This document shows, in pieces, positions 8,322 to 16,656 of a stretch of 64,000 nucleotides of DNA (positions are counted from its first letter, which is position 1; each line of letters opens with the position of its first letter). The position numbers and the translations under genes were made by a program. Under the pieces are notes generated by a model that did no database searches, was not told the origin of the DNA, and worked only from the letters and a program-made list of their open reading frames with translations. The DNA comes from Pseudomonas sp. MWU15-20650. GTDB lineage: Bacteria; Pseudomonadota; Gammaproteobacteria; Pseudomonadales; Pseudomonadaceae. The stretch spans positions 1 to 64,000 of the forward strand of contig NZ_JALJFG010000025.1 in assembly GCF_023242475.1 (NCBI RefSeq), in the 5' to 3' direction.

Positions 8322-10079
8322 CTAGACCACAGCGTCATAAGGGTCCACACCCTCTTTGACGACCAGGATGTCTTCCATAATCAGGTACTGCAGGTCCGAA
8401 CCAAAAAACATGTTCAGCGCGTCGGTCGGCGAGCAGATCATTGCTTCGCCACGACGGTTGAGCGACGTGTTCAAGGACACGCCGTTACCGGTCAGCACTT
8501 CCAGCTCTTTCATCATGTCGTAGTAGCGCGGGTTGTATTCGCGCTTGAGCACCTGGGCGCGGGAGGTGCCGTCTTCATGCACCACTTCCGGCACGCGGGT
8601 TTTCCATTCTTCCGACACTTCAAAGGTGAAGGTCATGAACGGCGCCGGGTGATCGACCTTGATCATCTGCGGGGCCACGGTGTCGAGCATCGACGGGCAG
8701 AAAGGCCTCCAGCGCTCGCGGAACTTGATCTGGTGGTTGATGCGGTCCGCCACGCCGGTGGCGCTCGGGCAACCGATGATCGAACGACCGCCCAGTGCGC
8801 GCGGGCCAAACTCCATGCGCCCCTGGAACCAGGCCACTGGGTTACCGTCGACCATGATCTTGGCAATGCGCTTAGGCATGTTTTCGATCTTGCGCCAGTT
8901 CGGCTTGCTCTCGTGCTTGGCGCACGCGGCAATCACGTCCTCGTTGCTATAGGACGGGCCGAGATAGACGTGTTCCATTTTCTCCACCGGAACACCACGG
9001 GCATGGGACACATAGGCAGCAGCCCCCACCGCAGTACCGGCATCGCCGGACGCCGGCTGTACGAACAGCTCTTTGACGTCATCGCGGGCGATGATTTTCT
9101 GGTTCAGCTTGACGTTCAACGCACAACCACCGGCGAAGGCCAGCTTGCCGGTGTCCTTGAGGATGTCGCCCAGGTAGTGGTCGATCATCTGCAGGGCCAG
9201 CTTCTCGAACAGCGCCTGCATGCTGGCCGCGTAGTGGATGTACGGTTCGTCAGCAATATCGCCTTCGCGCTTGGGCCCCAACCACTCGATCAGTTTTGGC
9301 GAGAAGTAGAAACCCTTGCCCTTCTCTTTATAGCGGCGCAGGCCGATGACGTTGGCGTAGTCGGTATTGATCACCAACTCACCGTTTTCAAAGGAGGCCA
9401 GGCGCGAGAAGTCGTACTTGCTGGCATCGCCATAGGGCGCCATGCCCATGACCTTGAACTCACCGTCGAGCATCTCGAAGCCGAGGAACTCGGTGATCGC
9501 GCCGTACAGGCCGCCGAGGGAATCCGGATCGTAGAATTCCTTGATCTTGTGGATCTTGCCGTTTTCGCCGTAACCGAAGAACGTGGTGGCGTACTCACCT
9601 TTGCCGTCGATCCCCAGGATCGCGGTTTTCTCCTGGAAGCCCGAGCAGTGGTAGGCGCTGGAGGCGTGGGCCAGGTGGTGCTCAACCGGTTCGATCTTGA
9701 TTTTCTTCGGATCGAAGCCCAATTGCTCCAGGCACCAGACGATCTTGTTGCGATAGCGCTTGTAGCGACGGTTGCCCATCAGGATCGCGTCAAGCGCGCG
9801 GTCCGGGGCGTACCAGTAACGCTTGGCATAGTGCCAGCGTGCCTCGCCGAACAGGCTGATCGGTGCGAACGGGATCGCCACCACGTCAACGTCCGAAGGC
9901 TTGATGCCGGCTTGTTCCAGGCAGAACTTCGCCGATTCGTAGGGCATGCGGTTCTTTGCATGTTTGTCGCGTACGAAGCGCTCTTCTTCGGCGGCCGCAA
10001 TCAGCTTGCCGTCGATATACAGGGCTGCGGAAGGATCATGGCTAAGGGCGCCGGACAGGCCAAGAATCGTCAATGCCAC
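8322..10079 (-). CDS. wapO: NodU/CmcH-type carbamoyltransferase (WapO-like)
   Basis: This 585-residue enzyme has a Kae1-like ASKHA N-terminal domain (ILGLSGALSHDPSAAL, EHHLAHASSAY, GIDGKGEYATT) and a YrdC-like C-terminal domain with FGPRALGGRSIIG. It transfers a carbamoyl group from carbamoyl phosphate through carbamoyl-adenylate. In pseudomonads it O-carbamoylates the phosphorylated inner-core heptose of LPS. The start is a GTG at 10079 preceded by AGAGG at a good distance. It appears to head the run wapO-mig-14-dnpA-ssg-wapR. Confidence 0.9.
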   Translation of the reverse strand: MALTILGLSGALSHDPSAALYIDGKLIAAAEEERFVRDKHAKNRMPYESAKFCLEQAGIKPSDVDVVAIPFAPISLFGEARWHYAKRYWYAPDRALDAILMGNRRYKRYRNKIVWCLEQLGFDPKKIKIEPVEHHLAHASSAYHCSGFQEKTAILGIDGKGEYATTFFGYGENGKIHKIKEFYDPDSLGGLYGAITEFLGFEMLDGEFKVMGMAPYGDASKYDFSRLASFENGELVINTDYANVIGLRRYKEKGKGFYFSPKLIEWLGPKREGDIADEPYIHYAASMQALFEKLALQMIDHYLGDILKDTGKLAFAGGCALNVKLNQKIIARDDVKELFVQPASGDAGTAVGAAAYVSHARGVPVEKMEHVYLGPSYSNEDVIAACAKHESKPNWRKIENMPKRIAKIMVDGNPVAWFQGRMEFGPRALGGRSIIGCPSATGVADRINHQIKFRERWRPFCPSMLDTVAPQMIKVDHPAPFMTFTFEVSEEWKTRVPEVVHEDGTSRAQVLKREYNPRYYDMMKELEVLTGNGVSLNTSLNRRGEAMICSPTDALNMFFGSDLQYLIMEDILVVKEGVDPYDAVV

Positions 10080-10213
10080 AGGGGTCTAGCCTCTTTTAGT
10101 CTGCATGCAGGCGCAGGGCGCCTGAAAAAAGTGTGCCTCTCGCCTGGGGCGGGAAACAGCTAAAGGGCGGGATTATAGCTTAAAAGCAGTAGGAAGCTGT
10201 TAGCGGCGAGGAC

Positions 10214-10549
10214 CTAGCGCAGCTCAATGCTGCCGTCGACATTTTGCCGGTAGATCGTATAGGGCAGGATGAGCGTATCCAGAACGCCAGAAATGGGAAC
10301 ATCGATAAATGCCCAAGGAACGTCGTTCAACGACACGCCACTTCCGGAATGCGGAGGGGCGTGCAACACACAAAGGTCATAGGCCACTCCGCTGTAGACA
10401 CGCGGAACTGTCTGGCAATAGGTTCTGTTCGCCTTGAGCTCACGTGCTACCACATCGCCGTCCCGAAACACCGTCGTCACGGTCCCGCAGCCCTCCAGAA
10501 CCGAAACGATCCCCATCAGCACCAGCAGCCCCTCAATTCCCGCTTTCAT
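10214..10549 (-). CDS. YceK/YidQ family (DUF1375) lipoprotein
   Basis: The 111-residue product begins with a hydrophobic export signal ending in VLEGC, a slightly unusual lipobox with Glu at -2. The mature part shows the DUF1375 pattern: CGTVTTVFRDGD, Y-S-G-V-AYDL, then VPWAFIDVPISGVLDTLILPYTIY. These are small outer-membrane or periplasmic lipoproteins of unknown function. It stands alone between wapO and the divergent TonB-dependent receptor. I know of no direct counterpart at this point in the P. aeruginosa core cluster. Confidence 0.75.
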   Translation of the reverse strand: MKAGIEGLLVLMGIVSVLEGCGTVTTVFRDGDVVARELKANRTYCQTVPRVYSGVAYDLCVLHAPPHSGSGVSLNDVPWAFIDVPISGVLDTLILPYTIYRQNVDGSIELR

Positions 10550-10750
10550 ACTGTTCTCCCCTGTTGAGGGCTGGAACCTAACACCCCAAGGCCCGCACTC
10601 ACAGGCACCTCGCTACGCAATCAGGCGTAGGAAGCGTCCGATTTCCCCACCCAGACCATAGCGTTCGGCAAAAGAAGAGGTAACCGTTAAACTTGCGCTC
10701 TTTTGCGCCGACGCCAACCACTGGCGTCGCGCTATGGACCCAGCCTGCCT

Positions 10751-12823
10751 ATGAATCCTTCTGCCCTTTCCGCCCTGCTTGCATTGGGCCTGTGCACTAC
10801 CGCCCTGGCTGATGACGCACCACTGGTCCTCGACCCCAGCGTCGTCACCGGCTCACGCAGCGCCAGCCCAACGTTCGACCTGCCGTACTCGGTAGATGGC
10901 ATCAGTCGCGAACAGATCAGCGACGGTCAGTTGGGCATCAACGCCTCCGAAGCCTTGTCCCGCGTGCCTGGCCTGGTGGTACAGAATCGCCAGAACTACG
11001 CACAGGACCTACAGATTTCCTCCCGCGGCTTCGGTGCGCGCTCGGCATTTGGTGTCCGCGGCATCAAGTTGATCGCCGATGGCATCCCCGCCAGCACCCC
11101 GGACGGCCAGGGCCAGGCCGCTACGTTTAACCTCGACACAGCTGAACGTATCGAAGTACTGCGCGGCCCCGCGGCGACGTTATACGGCAGTAATGCCGGT
11201 GGCGTGATCCAGATGTTTTCCCGCGACGGCGAAGGCCCGCCGCGCATCGGCGCCGAAACCCTGGTGGGCAGCGACGGCCTCAACAAAAACCACCTCAGCG
11301 CAGAAGGCGCAGCCAATGGCGCAGGCTTCGTACTCGACGCCTCGCGCATGGACACCAACGGCTACCGCGACCACAGCAGCGCCCGCCGCGACCAGACCTT
11401 CGCCAAACTCAACTTCCAGCCTGATGACGACAGCAAGCTGGCGTTGATCTACAGCAGCCTGGAGCAGAACGGCACGCAAGATCCGCTGGGGCAAACCTGG
11501 GCGGCGTACAAGGCCGACCCGCGCTCGGTGGCGCCTGCGGCCCTGCAATACAACACACGAAAAAGTATCGATCATCAGCAATTGGGCCTGAATTACGAAC
11601 GTTACATCGGCGACGCGACGTTGCAGGTCAACGCGTATACCGGACGGCGGAGCGTGATTCAGTACCTGTCGATTCCGGGCGGCACGGCACCCGACAAGCG
11701 CGGTGGTGTTGTAGATTTTGACCGGAAGTTCTACGGAGGCTCAGTCCACTGGCTACAGCCTGTCACTCGCGCACCGGGCGATCTGACGGTTATTGCTGGC
11801 CTGGATTACGATCGCAGCCAGGATGATCGCCAAGGCTATTCCAACACCCTCAACGGCGAGCACGGCGTAAAAGGTGCACTAGGCCGCGACGAAATCGACA
11901 CGGCCACCAGCCTTGACCCGTTCGTGCAAGCCAACTGGCTGCTGGGCGACTGGACACTGCAAGCCGGGCTGCGCCACAGCACGATGAAAATGGACGTGGA
12001 CGACCACTTCCTGAGCGACGGCAATGACAGCGGCAACAAGACCTACCAGAAGAGCACGCCCTCGGTCAGCGCGATGTACGCCTTCACTCCCGACCTGCAC
12101 GGATACGTCAGCGCCGGCAAGGGCTTCGAAACCCCGACCCAGGCCGAATCGGCTTATTCGACGACCTCAAATGGGTTCAACTTCGCTCTCAAGCCGTCGG
12201 TCAGCAAGCAATACGAAATAGGGCTCAAGGCAAGGATCGGCCAAGATACGCGGCTCAATGCCGCCCTGTTTCAAATTACCACTGACGACGAATTGGTCGT
12301 CTTATCGTCCAAGGACGGCCGCACCACCTACCAAAACGCCGGCCGCACCCTGCGCCGAGGCTTTGAGTTGGGCGTCGAAAGCCAACTCAGTGAGCAGTGG
12401 AGCACCAACCTCGCCTACACCCGCCTGCAAGCCACCTACGACAGCGACTTCATCGGCGGCGGCAAACCCGTGGACAAAGGCAACTACCTCCCCGGCGTCC
12501 CGCAAACCACCTTGTTCGCCGAGCTGAACTGGAAGCCACGCGACTGGGTCAGCACCGCCCTCGAAGGCATGTACCGCAGCAAAGTCTACGTAGAAGACAC
12601 CAACCAACAACACCCCGCGCCAGGCTATAGCGTGTTCAACTGGCGCGCGCGGTTCGAGCAGAAAGTGGAGCACTGGACCTTTCACCAAACCTTGCGCCTG
12701 GACAACTTGCTGGATCGCCAGTATGTGGGCTCGGTGATTGTCGGCGACGGTAATGGCCGCTACTACGAAGCGGCGCCGGGGCGGTCGTGGTATGCGGGGG
12801 CAGGGGCGCAGTATCAGTTTTGA
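10751..12823 (+). CDS. TonB-dependent outer-membrane receptor
   Basis: The 690-residue product has a Sec signal peptide (MNPSALSALLALGLCTTALA) with cleavage after ALA. A possible TonB box (LDPSVVTG) follows, then a plug domain (SRGFGARSAFGVRGIKL, IEVLRGPAATLYGSNAGGVI) and a long beta-barrel ending in the terminal aromatic of AGAQYQF. It imports a ligand, typically a ferric siderophore or other metal chelate, across the outer membrane using TonB energy. The ATG at 10751 is favoured because it starts a clean signal peptide; the frame is open back to 10703. There is no regulator or anti-sigma pair beside it and no N-terminal signalling domain. The ligand is unknown. Confidence 0.88.
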   Translation: MNPSALSALLALGLCTTALADDAPLVLDPSVVTGSRSASPTFDLPYSVDGISREQISDGQLGINASEALSRVPGLVVQNRQNYAQDLQISSRGFGARSAFGVRGIKLIADGIPASTPDGQGQAATFNLDTAERIEVLRGPAATLYGSNAGGVIQMFSRDGEGPPRIGAETLVGSDGLNKNHLSAEGAANGAGFVLDASRMDTNGYRDHSSARRDQTFAKLNFQPDDDSKLALIYSSLEQNGTQDPLGQTWAAYKADPRSVAPAALQYNTRKSIDHQQLGLNYERYIGDATLQVNAYTGRRSVIQYLSIPGGTAPDKRGGVVDFDRKFYGGSVHWLQPVTRAPGDLTVIAGLDYDRSQDDRQGYSNTLNGEHGVKGALGRDEIDTATSLDPFVQANWLLGDWTLQAGLRHSTMKMDVDDHFLSDGNDSGNKTYQKSTPSVSAMYAFTPDLHGYVSAGKGFETPTQAESAYSTTSNGFNFALKPSVSKQYEIGLKARIGQDTRLNAALFQITTDDELVVLSSKDGRTTYQNAGRTLRRGFELGVESQLSEQWSTNLAYTRLQATYDSDFIGGGKPVDKGNYLPGVPQTTLFAELNWKPRDWVSTALEGMYRSKVYVEDTNQQHPAPGYSVFNWRARFEQKVEHWTFHQTLRLDNLLDRQYVGSVIVGDGNGRYYEAAPGRSWYAGAGAQYQF

Positions 12824-12845
12824 ATGCAGCGCATGGACGGCCGCC

Positions 12846-12898
12846 ATCGGGGACAAGCCCCCTCCCACACTTTATTAATGTGGGGGCTTGCCCCCGAT
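12846..12898. repeat. REP-type palindrome of the GTGGGAGGGGGCTTG family
   Basis: An inverted repeat pairs 12846-12870 with 12879-12898 around an AT-rich loop. It lies between the convergent TonB-receptor gene and the dual-kinase gene and could terminate both. The same sequence type recurs at 41779 and 53606-54063. Confidence 0.8.
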
Positions 12899-12915
12899 AG
12901 GGCCGAAGGCCCGCT

Positions 12916-14367
12916 TCAACTGGCGACCCTGATCTCTTTAGGCAAGCGCTGATCAATCACCTGATACAGCGCACTGCTCTGCGGCCAATTGCGCATAAAC
13001 CGCGCACGATCCTTGGCATACGCCGGGGCGAAGCTGGCAATGGAACGGTGCTGACGCATGGAGTCCAGGTCGATCATCGCCCAGCGGCCTTCATCCCAGT
13101 ACAGGTTGTGGCCCTTGAAATCGCCATGGCTGATGCGCTCGCCAATCAACTCGGCGAACAGCTGGTCCAGCGCCAGCAGTTCATGTTCAGGGGCATCACC
13201 GTGCTCAACATACGGGGCGAAGCGCTCGATGATGTCCGGCCCCGGCAGGAACTCAGTGACCAGGTACGCACGGCTGCGCAACCAGAAACACCGTTTTTCC
13301 AACACAGCCAGCGGCTTGGGCGTGGCAATACCGAGGAATGCCAGGCGGTTGCCTTCGCGCCAGGAGTGCCAGGCGCGGCTCGGCCGCCAAAAGCGGGTGA
13401 GCCAGTGAGCGAAGCTTTTGATGTTGTAACGCTTGATCACCAGCGGGCGGCCGTTCACTTCGACCTTGGCCACGCTCGCAGTGCCACCGGTTTTATACAG
13501 ATGGCCCTGGTCGAGCAATGCATCCGCCTGCGCCAGCACCGGCAACATCGCCGCCTCTTCTTCGCGACGAATCGCTCGCAGGCCAAAAGCGCCACGCACC
13601 ACGCTGAACAGCGTGCATTCGCGCCCCACTTTGCTCAAGAAGTCTTTCAAGCGCCAGGCGCTGACTTTGTGCACCTGCTTTTCGAGGGCCTCCAGGGGCA
13701 GAGCATGCTCGCCGTTGCTGAGCAGGTAGTACACCAGCAACTCTTCGGTAAACGGCGCGAGGCTTTTGGGCAACTGGGCAAAAAACACCCCGAGGTTTTC
13801 CAGCACCCGGTTACGCGACAGCGGCTTGCCCGGCGTTTCGACACGGACCCCGGCACCATCGATCAAATACAACTGGCCGCCCTGGCGCAGCAGGTTGTCC
13901 AGGTGCAGGTCTTCCTGCCAAAGCCCTTTGGCGTGCATCAGGGCAATGGCGCCCAGTGCCTCGGCGAGCACAGCGGTCTGCTCGTCCGCCAATGGCGGCA
14001 AACCTTCGACGGCATGCCAGGCGTCGGCCAGGCTCTGGGCACCTTCGAGAAATTCGAACAACAGCCAGCCACCCTCGCCTTCCTGCAAGCCATCGGCCAG
14101 CAACAAGGGTGTGACCAGGCCCTGCTCGGCCAACAAACGCACGCCCTTGAGCTCACGCTGAAAATGCCGCACAGCCTTGCTGCCGACCAACAACTTGGCC
14201 AGCACCGGGCGACCGCGCCACACCGCCGCACCCACATAGCGTTGCCCCGGCAGAACGCGCAACAGGCTCAACAGCTGCAACTGCCCAGGGCCTGCCGAAT
14301 CCGCCAAGTCGAGGGTCAACGGCAAGCTGGGTGTACGGCCGGCATGTTTGAGCTCGGATAGACGCAT
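12916..14367 (-). CDS. Two-module LPS kinase of the InaA family (PA5006-like)
   Basis: This 483-residue protein contains two complete kinase-like modules. The first spans about 30-200, with catalytic-loop EDLHLDNLL (Asp153) and LIDGAG (Asp170). The second spans about 295-470, with HGDFKGHN (Asp416) and MIDLDSM (Asp433). InaA/WaaP-family enzymes phosphorylate sugars of the LPS inner core in the cytoplasm. The ATG at 14367 shares one base with the stop of the preceding gene (TGATG), so I preferred it to the open frame reaching 14415. It is the last gene of the overlapping waaF-to-kinase run. Both modules keep the expected acidic residues. Confidence 0.85.
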   Translation of the reverse strand: MRLSELKHAGRTPSLPLTLDLADSAGPGQLQLLSLLRVLPGQRYVGAAVWRGRPVLAKLLVGSKAVRHFQRELKGVRLLAEQGLVTPLLLADGLQEGEGGWLLFEFLEGAQSLADAWHAVEGLPPLADEQTAVLAEALGAIALMHAKGLWQEDLHLDNLLRQGGQLYLIDGAGVRVETPGKPLSRNRVLENLGVFFAQLPKSLAPFTEELLVYYLLSNGEHALPLEALEKQVHKVSAWRLKDFLSKVGRECTLFSVVRGAFGLRAIRREEEAAMLPVLAQADALLDQGHLYKTGGTASVAKVEVNGRPLVIKRYNIKSFAHWLTRFWRPSRAWHSWREGNRLAFLGIATPKPLAVLEKRCFWLRSRAYLVTEFLPGPDIIERFAPYVEHGDAPEHELLALDQLFAELIGERISHGDFKGHNLYWDEGRWAMIDLDSMRQHRSIASFAPAYAKDRARFMRNWPQSSALYQVIDQRLPKEIRVAS

Positions 14368-15119
14368 CAGCGGTTTTCCTTGTGGCTGCGGCGCGCCGTC
14401 AGGCGTTGTTGCCAAGTGCGAACCAGCGAGCTGTCCTCAGGTTGCTCAAGGTAAGCCGCCAGCAATTGCCGCTGCTGCGCCGGTGCCCATTGCGGGGCTC
14501 GACGCAGCAGCGGCTCCAGATCCTTGACCCGGTCGCGCCAGCCAAACAACAACGGCCGGGTTTTTTCCAGGTCGATCAACTGCGCGGCATAACCGTCACC
14601 GTTAGCCTGCATGAAAATATGCTTGGGGTAAAAACAGCCGTGCACCTGCCCCATGCTGTGCAGGTGGCGCGCCAATTGGCCACAGGCCAACAAGATAGCG
14701 CGCTGTTGGGCATCGTTCAGTTGCGCCCATTGCTCCAGCAACGAGTCCAGGTCATTCCAGTCATCCAGGGCACGGGTGAGCAGCATCGCACGATGCTCGC
14801 CCTTCACCTTGCGTTCGCCAAAAAAGGCCGCTTGCAACGCAGGGATCCCATACTTTCGGTAACGGCGGATGTTGCGAAACTCACGCGCAAAGCTCGGTTC
14901 GCCAAAGGGTCTGTGCAAGGTCCGCGTCAGGTAGTTGCTCTGGCGCTTGAGGTAGTACCCCTGACCTTCAAGTTCCAGGCGATACACACTGCTCCAGCCG
15001 CCTTCGCTGGTGTTCGGCTCGTCCACCGCCTCCAGTTGCTTGGCCCACAGGGCGTCGAAGGTAGTGAGGCCGTTGCGCGCCAAGAGGGCGCGGTCTTCGG
15101 CCGCCAGGAAATCACTCAT
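14367..15119 (-). CDS. wapQ: InaA-family LPS kinase-like protein, WapQ-like, catalytic Asp replaced
   Basis: The 250-residue product has the family's lysine strand (GYYLKRQ, Lys58) and a metal-binding-type Asp183 in LIDLEKTRP. The catalytic-loop segment reads QVHGCFYPKHIF. Aligned by eye with the loop HRDCYLCHFLL of the WaaP protein encoded nearby, Cys162 sits where the catalytic Asp should be. It lies between the WapP-like gene and the dual kinase with overlapping junctions. Position matches PA5007 (wapQ) of P. aeruginosa. It may be an atypical or inactive kinase acting as a partner of the others. Confidence 0.8.
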   Translation of the reverse strand: MSDFLAAEDRALLARNGLTTFDALWAKQLEAVDEPNTSEGGWSSVYRLELEGQGYYLKRQSNYLTRTLHRPFGEPSFAREFRNIRRYRKYGIPALQAAFFGERKVKGEHRAMLLTRALDDWNDLDSLLEQWAQLNDAQQRAILLACGQLARHLHSMGQVHGCFYPKHIFMQANGDGYAAQLIDLEKTRPLLFGWRDRVKDLEPLLRRAPQWAPAQQRQLLAAYLEQPEDSSLVRTWQQRLTARRSHKENR

Positions 15120-15850
15120 TCACGTCCCTCGAAAAACTTCACCACGTGGCGAATTCGCTGTTTGTCCGACGCCGCCAGGTGCGTGCGTTGACGGTATTGC
15201 AGATAAAAGCGCAAGCGCTGGGTGGCCGACAAGTGATACTTGGCGACTTTATCCAGGCAGGCCAGATCCTTGGTGATGCGGTACTTGAGCCAGAAGCCGC
15301 GCCAGAAATCACCATTAGGGCAATCGATCAGGTACAGGGTTCGCTGGTCGTCCACCAGGAGGTTGCGCCACTTCAAGTCGTTATGGGTGAAACGGTGATC
15401 GTGCAGGGTACGCGTGTATTCGGCCAGCTGGCGGCTGATGGCATCGACCCACCGGGGGTCTTTCAGGCGCGGATCATGGCGCTCGGCCAGCACTGACAAG
15501 TCTTCCGTCTTGGGCAGTTCACGGGTAATCATTGCACCCCGGCTATACGCCAGGCCCTTGCGGTCCAGGCCCCAAGCGACCACATCGGCCGTGGGAATGC
15601 CCCATTTGGCAAAGCGCTTGAGGTTCTGCCATTCAGACTTCACTCGAGGCTTGCCCAGGTAACGCCGCAGCCCCTTGCCCGCGCCCGTGTAGCGCTTGAC
15701 GTAATAATTGACCCCGCCACGCTCCACCCGAATCACTTCCGACAGCGGATCGCAGGTCAGTTGTTCGCCTTGCAGGGCGAATACCGCTTCCAGGCTTCCA
15801 AAATCGTCCGCCAAGGCGGCGTAAGCGGGCTCCAGGTTCCAACCCGCCAT
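15116..15850 (-). CDS. wapP: LPS core heptose kinase-family protein (WapP-like)
   Basis: The 244-residue protein belongs to the InaA/Kdo-kinase group. It has NYYVKRYTG (Lys52), a canonical catalytic loop HNDLKWRNLL (Asp158) and LIDCPNG (Asp176). It should phosphorylate an inner-core sugar, probably heptose, in the cytoplasm. Its ATG shares one base with the waaP stop (TGATG), and its own stop overlaps the next start by four bases. Position matches PA5008 (wapP). Substrate is inferred from family and context. Confidence 0.85.
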   Translation of the reverse strand: MAGWNLEPAYAALADDFGSLEAVFALQGEQLTCDPLSEVIRVERGGVNYYVKRYTGAGKGLRRYLGKPRVKSEWQNLKRFAKWGIPTADVVAWGLDRKGLAYSRGAMITRELPKTEDLSVLAERHDPRLKDPRWVDAISRQLAEYTRTLHDHRFTHNDLKWRNLLVDDQRTLYLIDCPNGDFWRGFWLKYRITKDLACLDKVAKYHLSATQRLRFYLQYRQRTHLAASDKQRIRHVVKFFEGRE

Positions 15851-16656
15851 CAGAGCGCGTCCCCGTATCGTTGCTTGCGGGCATAGAGTTTATCGGCCAT
15901 GCGTTCCAGCTTGGCCAGCAGCGTCTTTTGCTCTGCCAGGATCTGGCGCAATGGCTGCTGAAAGTAACCTTTGAGAAAGCGCAGTTTATCGCGCGGGGTC
16001 AAGCCGATCTCCAGTGCGGAGTAATACAGCCCGGCCAGGTCTTTGTCGCGCCAGCGCGCGGGAATCGTCGCACGCACCTGGGCACGGTGCAGGTCGATCA
16101 CCGACAACTTGAGGTTGTCGACGGTGATGGGTCGATCCGTGTGCAAAAGAAAATGGCAGAGGTAGCAATCACGATGATTGACGCCACCCCGGTGCATCGC
16201 ACCGACGGTCCGTGCCAGCTCGGCGGTCAAGGCGTGCTTGATGGCCGGCACAGGCGGCTGCTTGACCCAGTCCAGGGTCAAGTCTTCCAGGCTGACAATC
16301 GGGGCCAACTCCTGGGTGACGATAAACGAATGCTGGTCGGCCGGGTTGCTGCCTTTTTCGCCAAACGCCACAGCGGTCATGGTCGGCACGCCGAGCGCCT
16401 GCAAGCGCTGGATCGCCAACCATTCCTGGCCTGCCCCCAATACCGGCAGCTTGGCCGTGATCAGGTTCTTGATGATTTCGCCCCAACCGACCCCACGGTG
16501 AATCTTCACAAAATAGGCGTGACCGTCCACGACCGTACGCAACGTACGACGCGCGGCCAGCTCGCGGAACACCTGGCCTTGCAGCTTCTCGACCTCGGCG
16601 AACGCATCGCGTCCGGCCCACAGGGTCTTGAAGGGTTCGGCAAGAATCAACTTCAT
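15850..16656 (-). CDS. waaP: Lipopolysaccharide core heptose(I) kinase WaaP
   Basis: WaaP (RfaP) phosphorylates the first heptose of the LPS inner core, a modification essential in P. aeruginosa. The 268-residue length is typical. Diagnostic features are YFVKIHRGVGWGEIIKNL (Lys51), the catalytic loop NHRDCYLCHFLL (Asp163) and VIDLHRAQVR (Asp188). It follows waaG with an ATGA overlap and precedes wapP with TGATG, as expected for a conserved core operon. Confidence 0.95.
   Translation of the reverse strand: MKLILAEPFKTLWAGRDAFAEVEKLQGQVFRELAARRTLRTVVDGHAYFVKIHRGVGWGEIIKNLITAKLPVLGAGQEWLAIQRLQALGVPTMTAVAFGEKGSNPADQHSFIVTQELAPIVSLEDLTLDWVKQPPVPAIKHALTAELARTVGAMHRGGVNHRDCYLCHFLLHTDRPITVDNLKLSVIDLHRAQVRATIPARWRDKDLAGLYYSALEIGLTPRDKLRFLKGYFQQPLRQILAEQKTLLAKLERMADKLYARKQRYGDAL

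Noticed and set aside
10703..10750. Upstream extension of the TonB receptor frame
   Set aside because: It would place 16 residues before a clean signal peptide that starts at the ATG at 10751.
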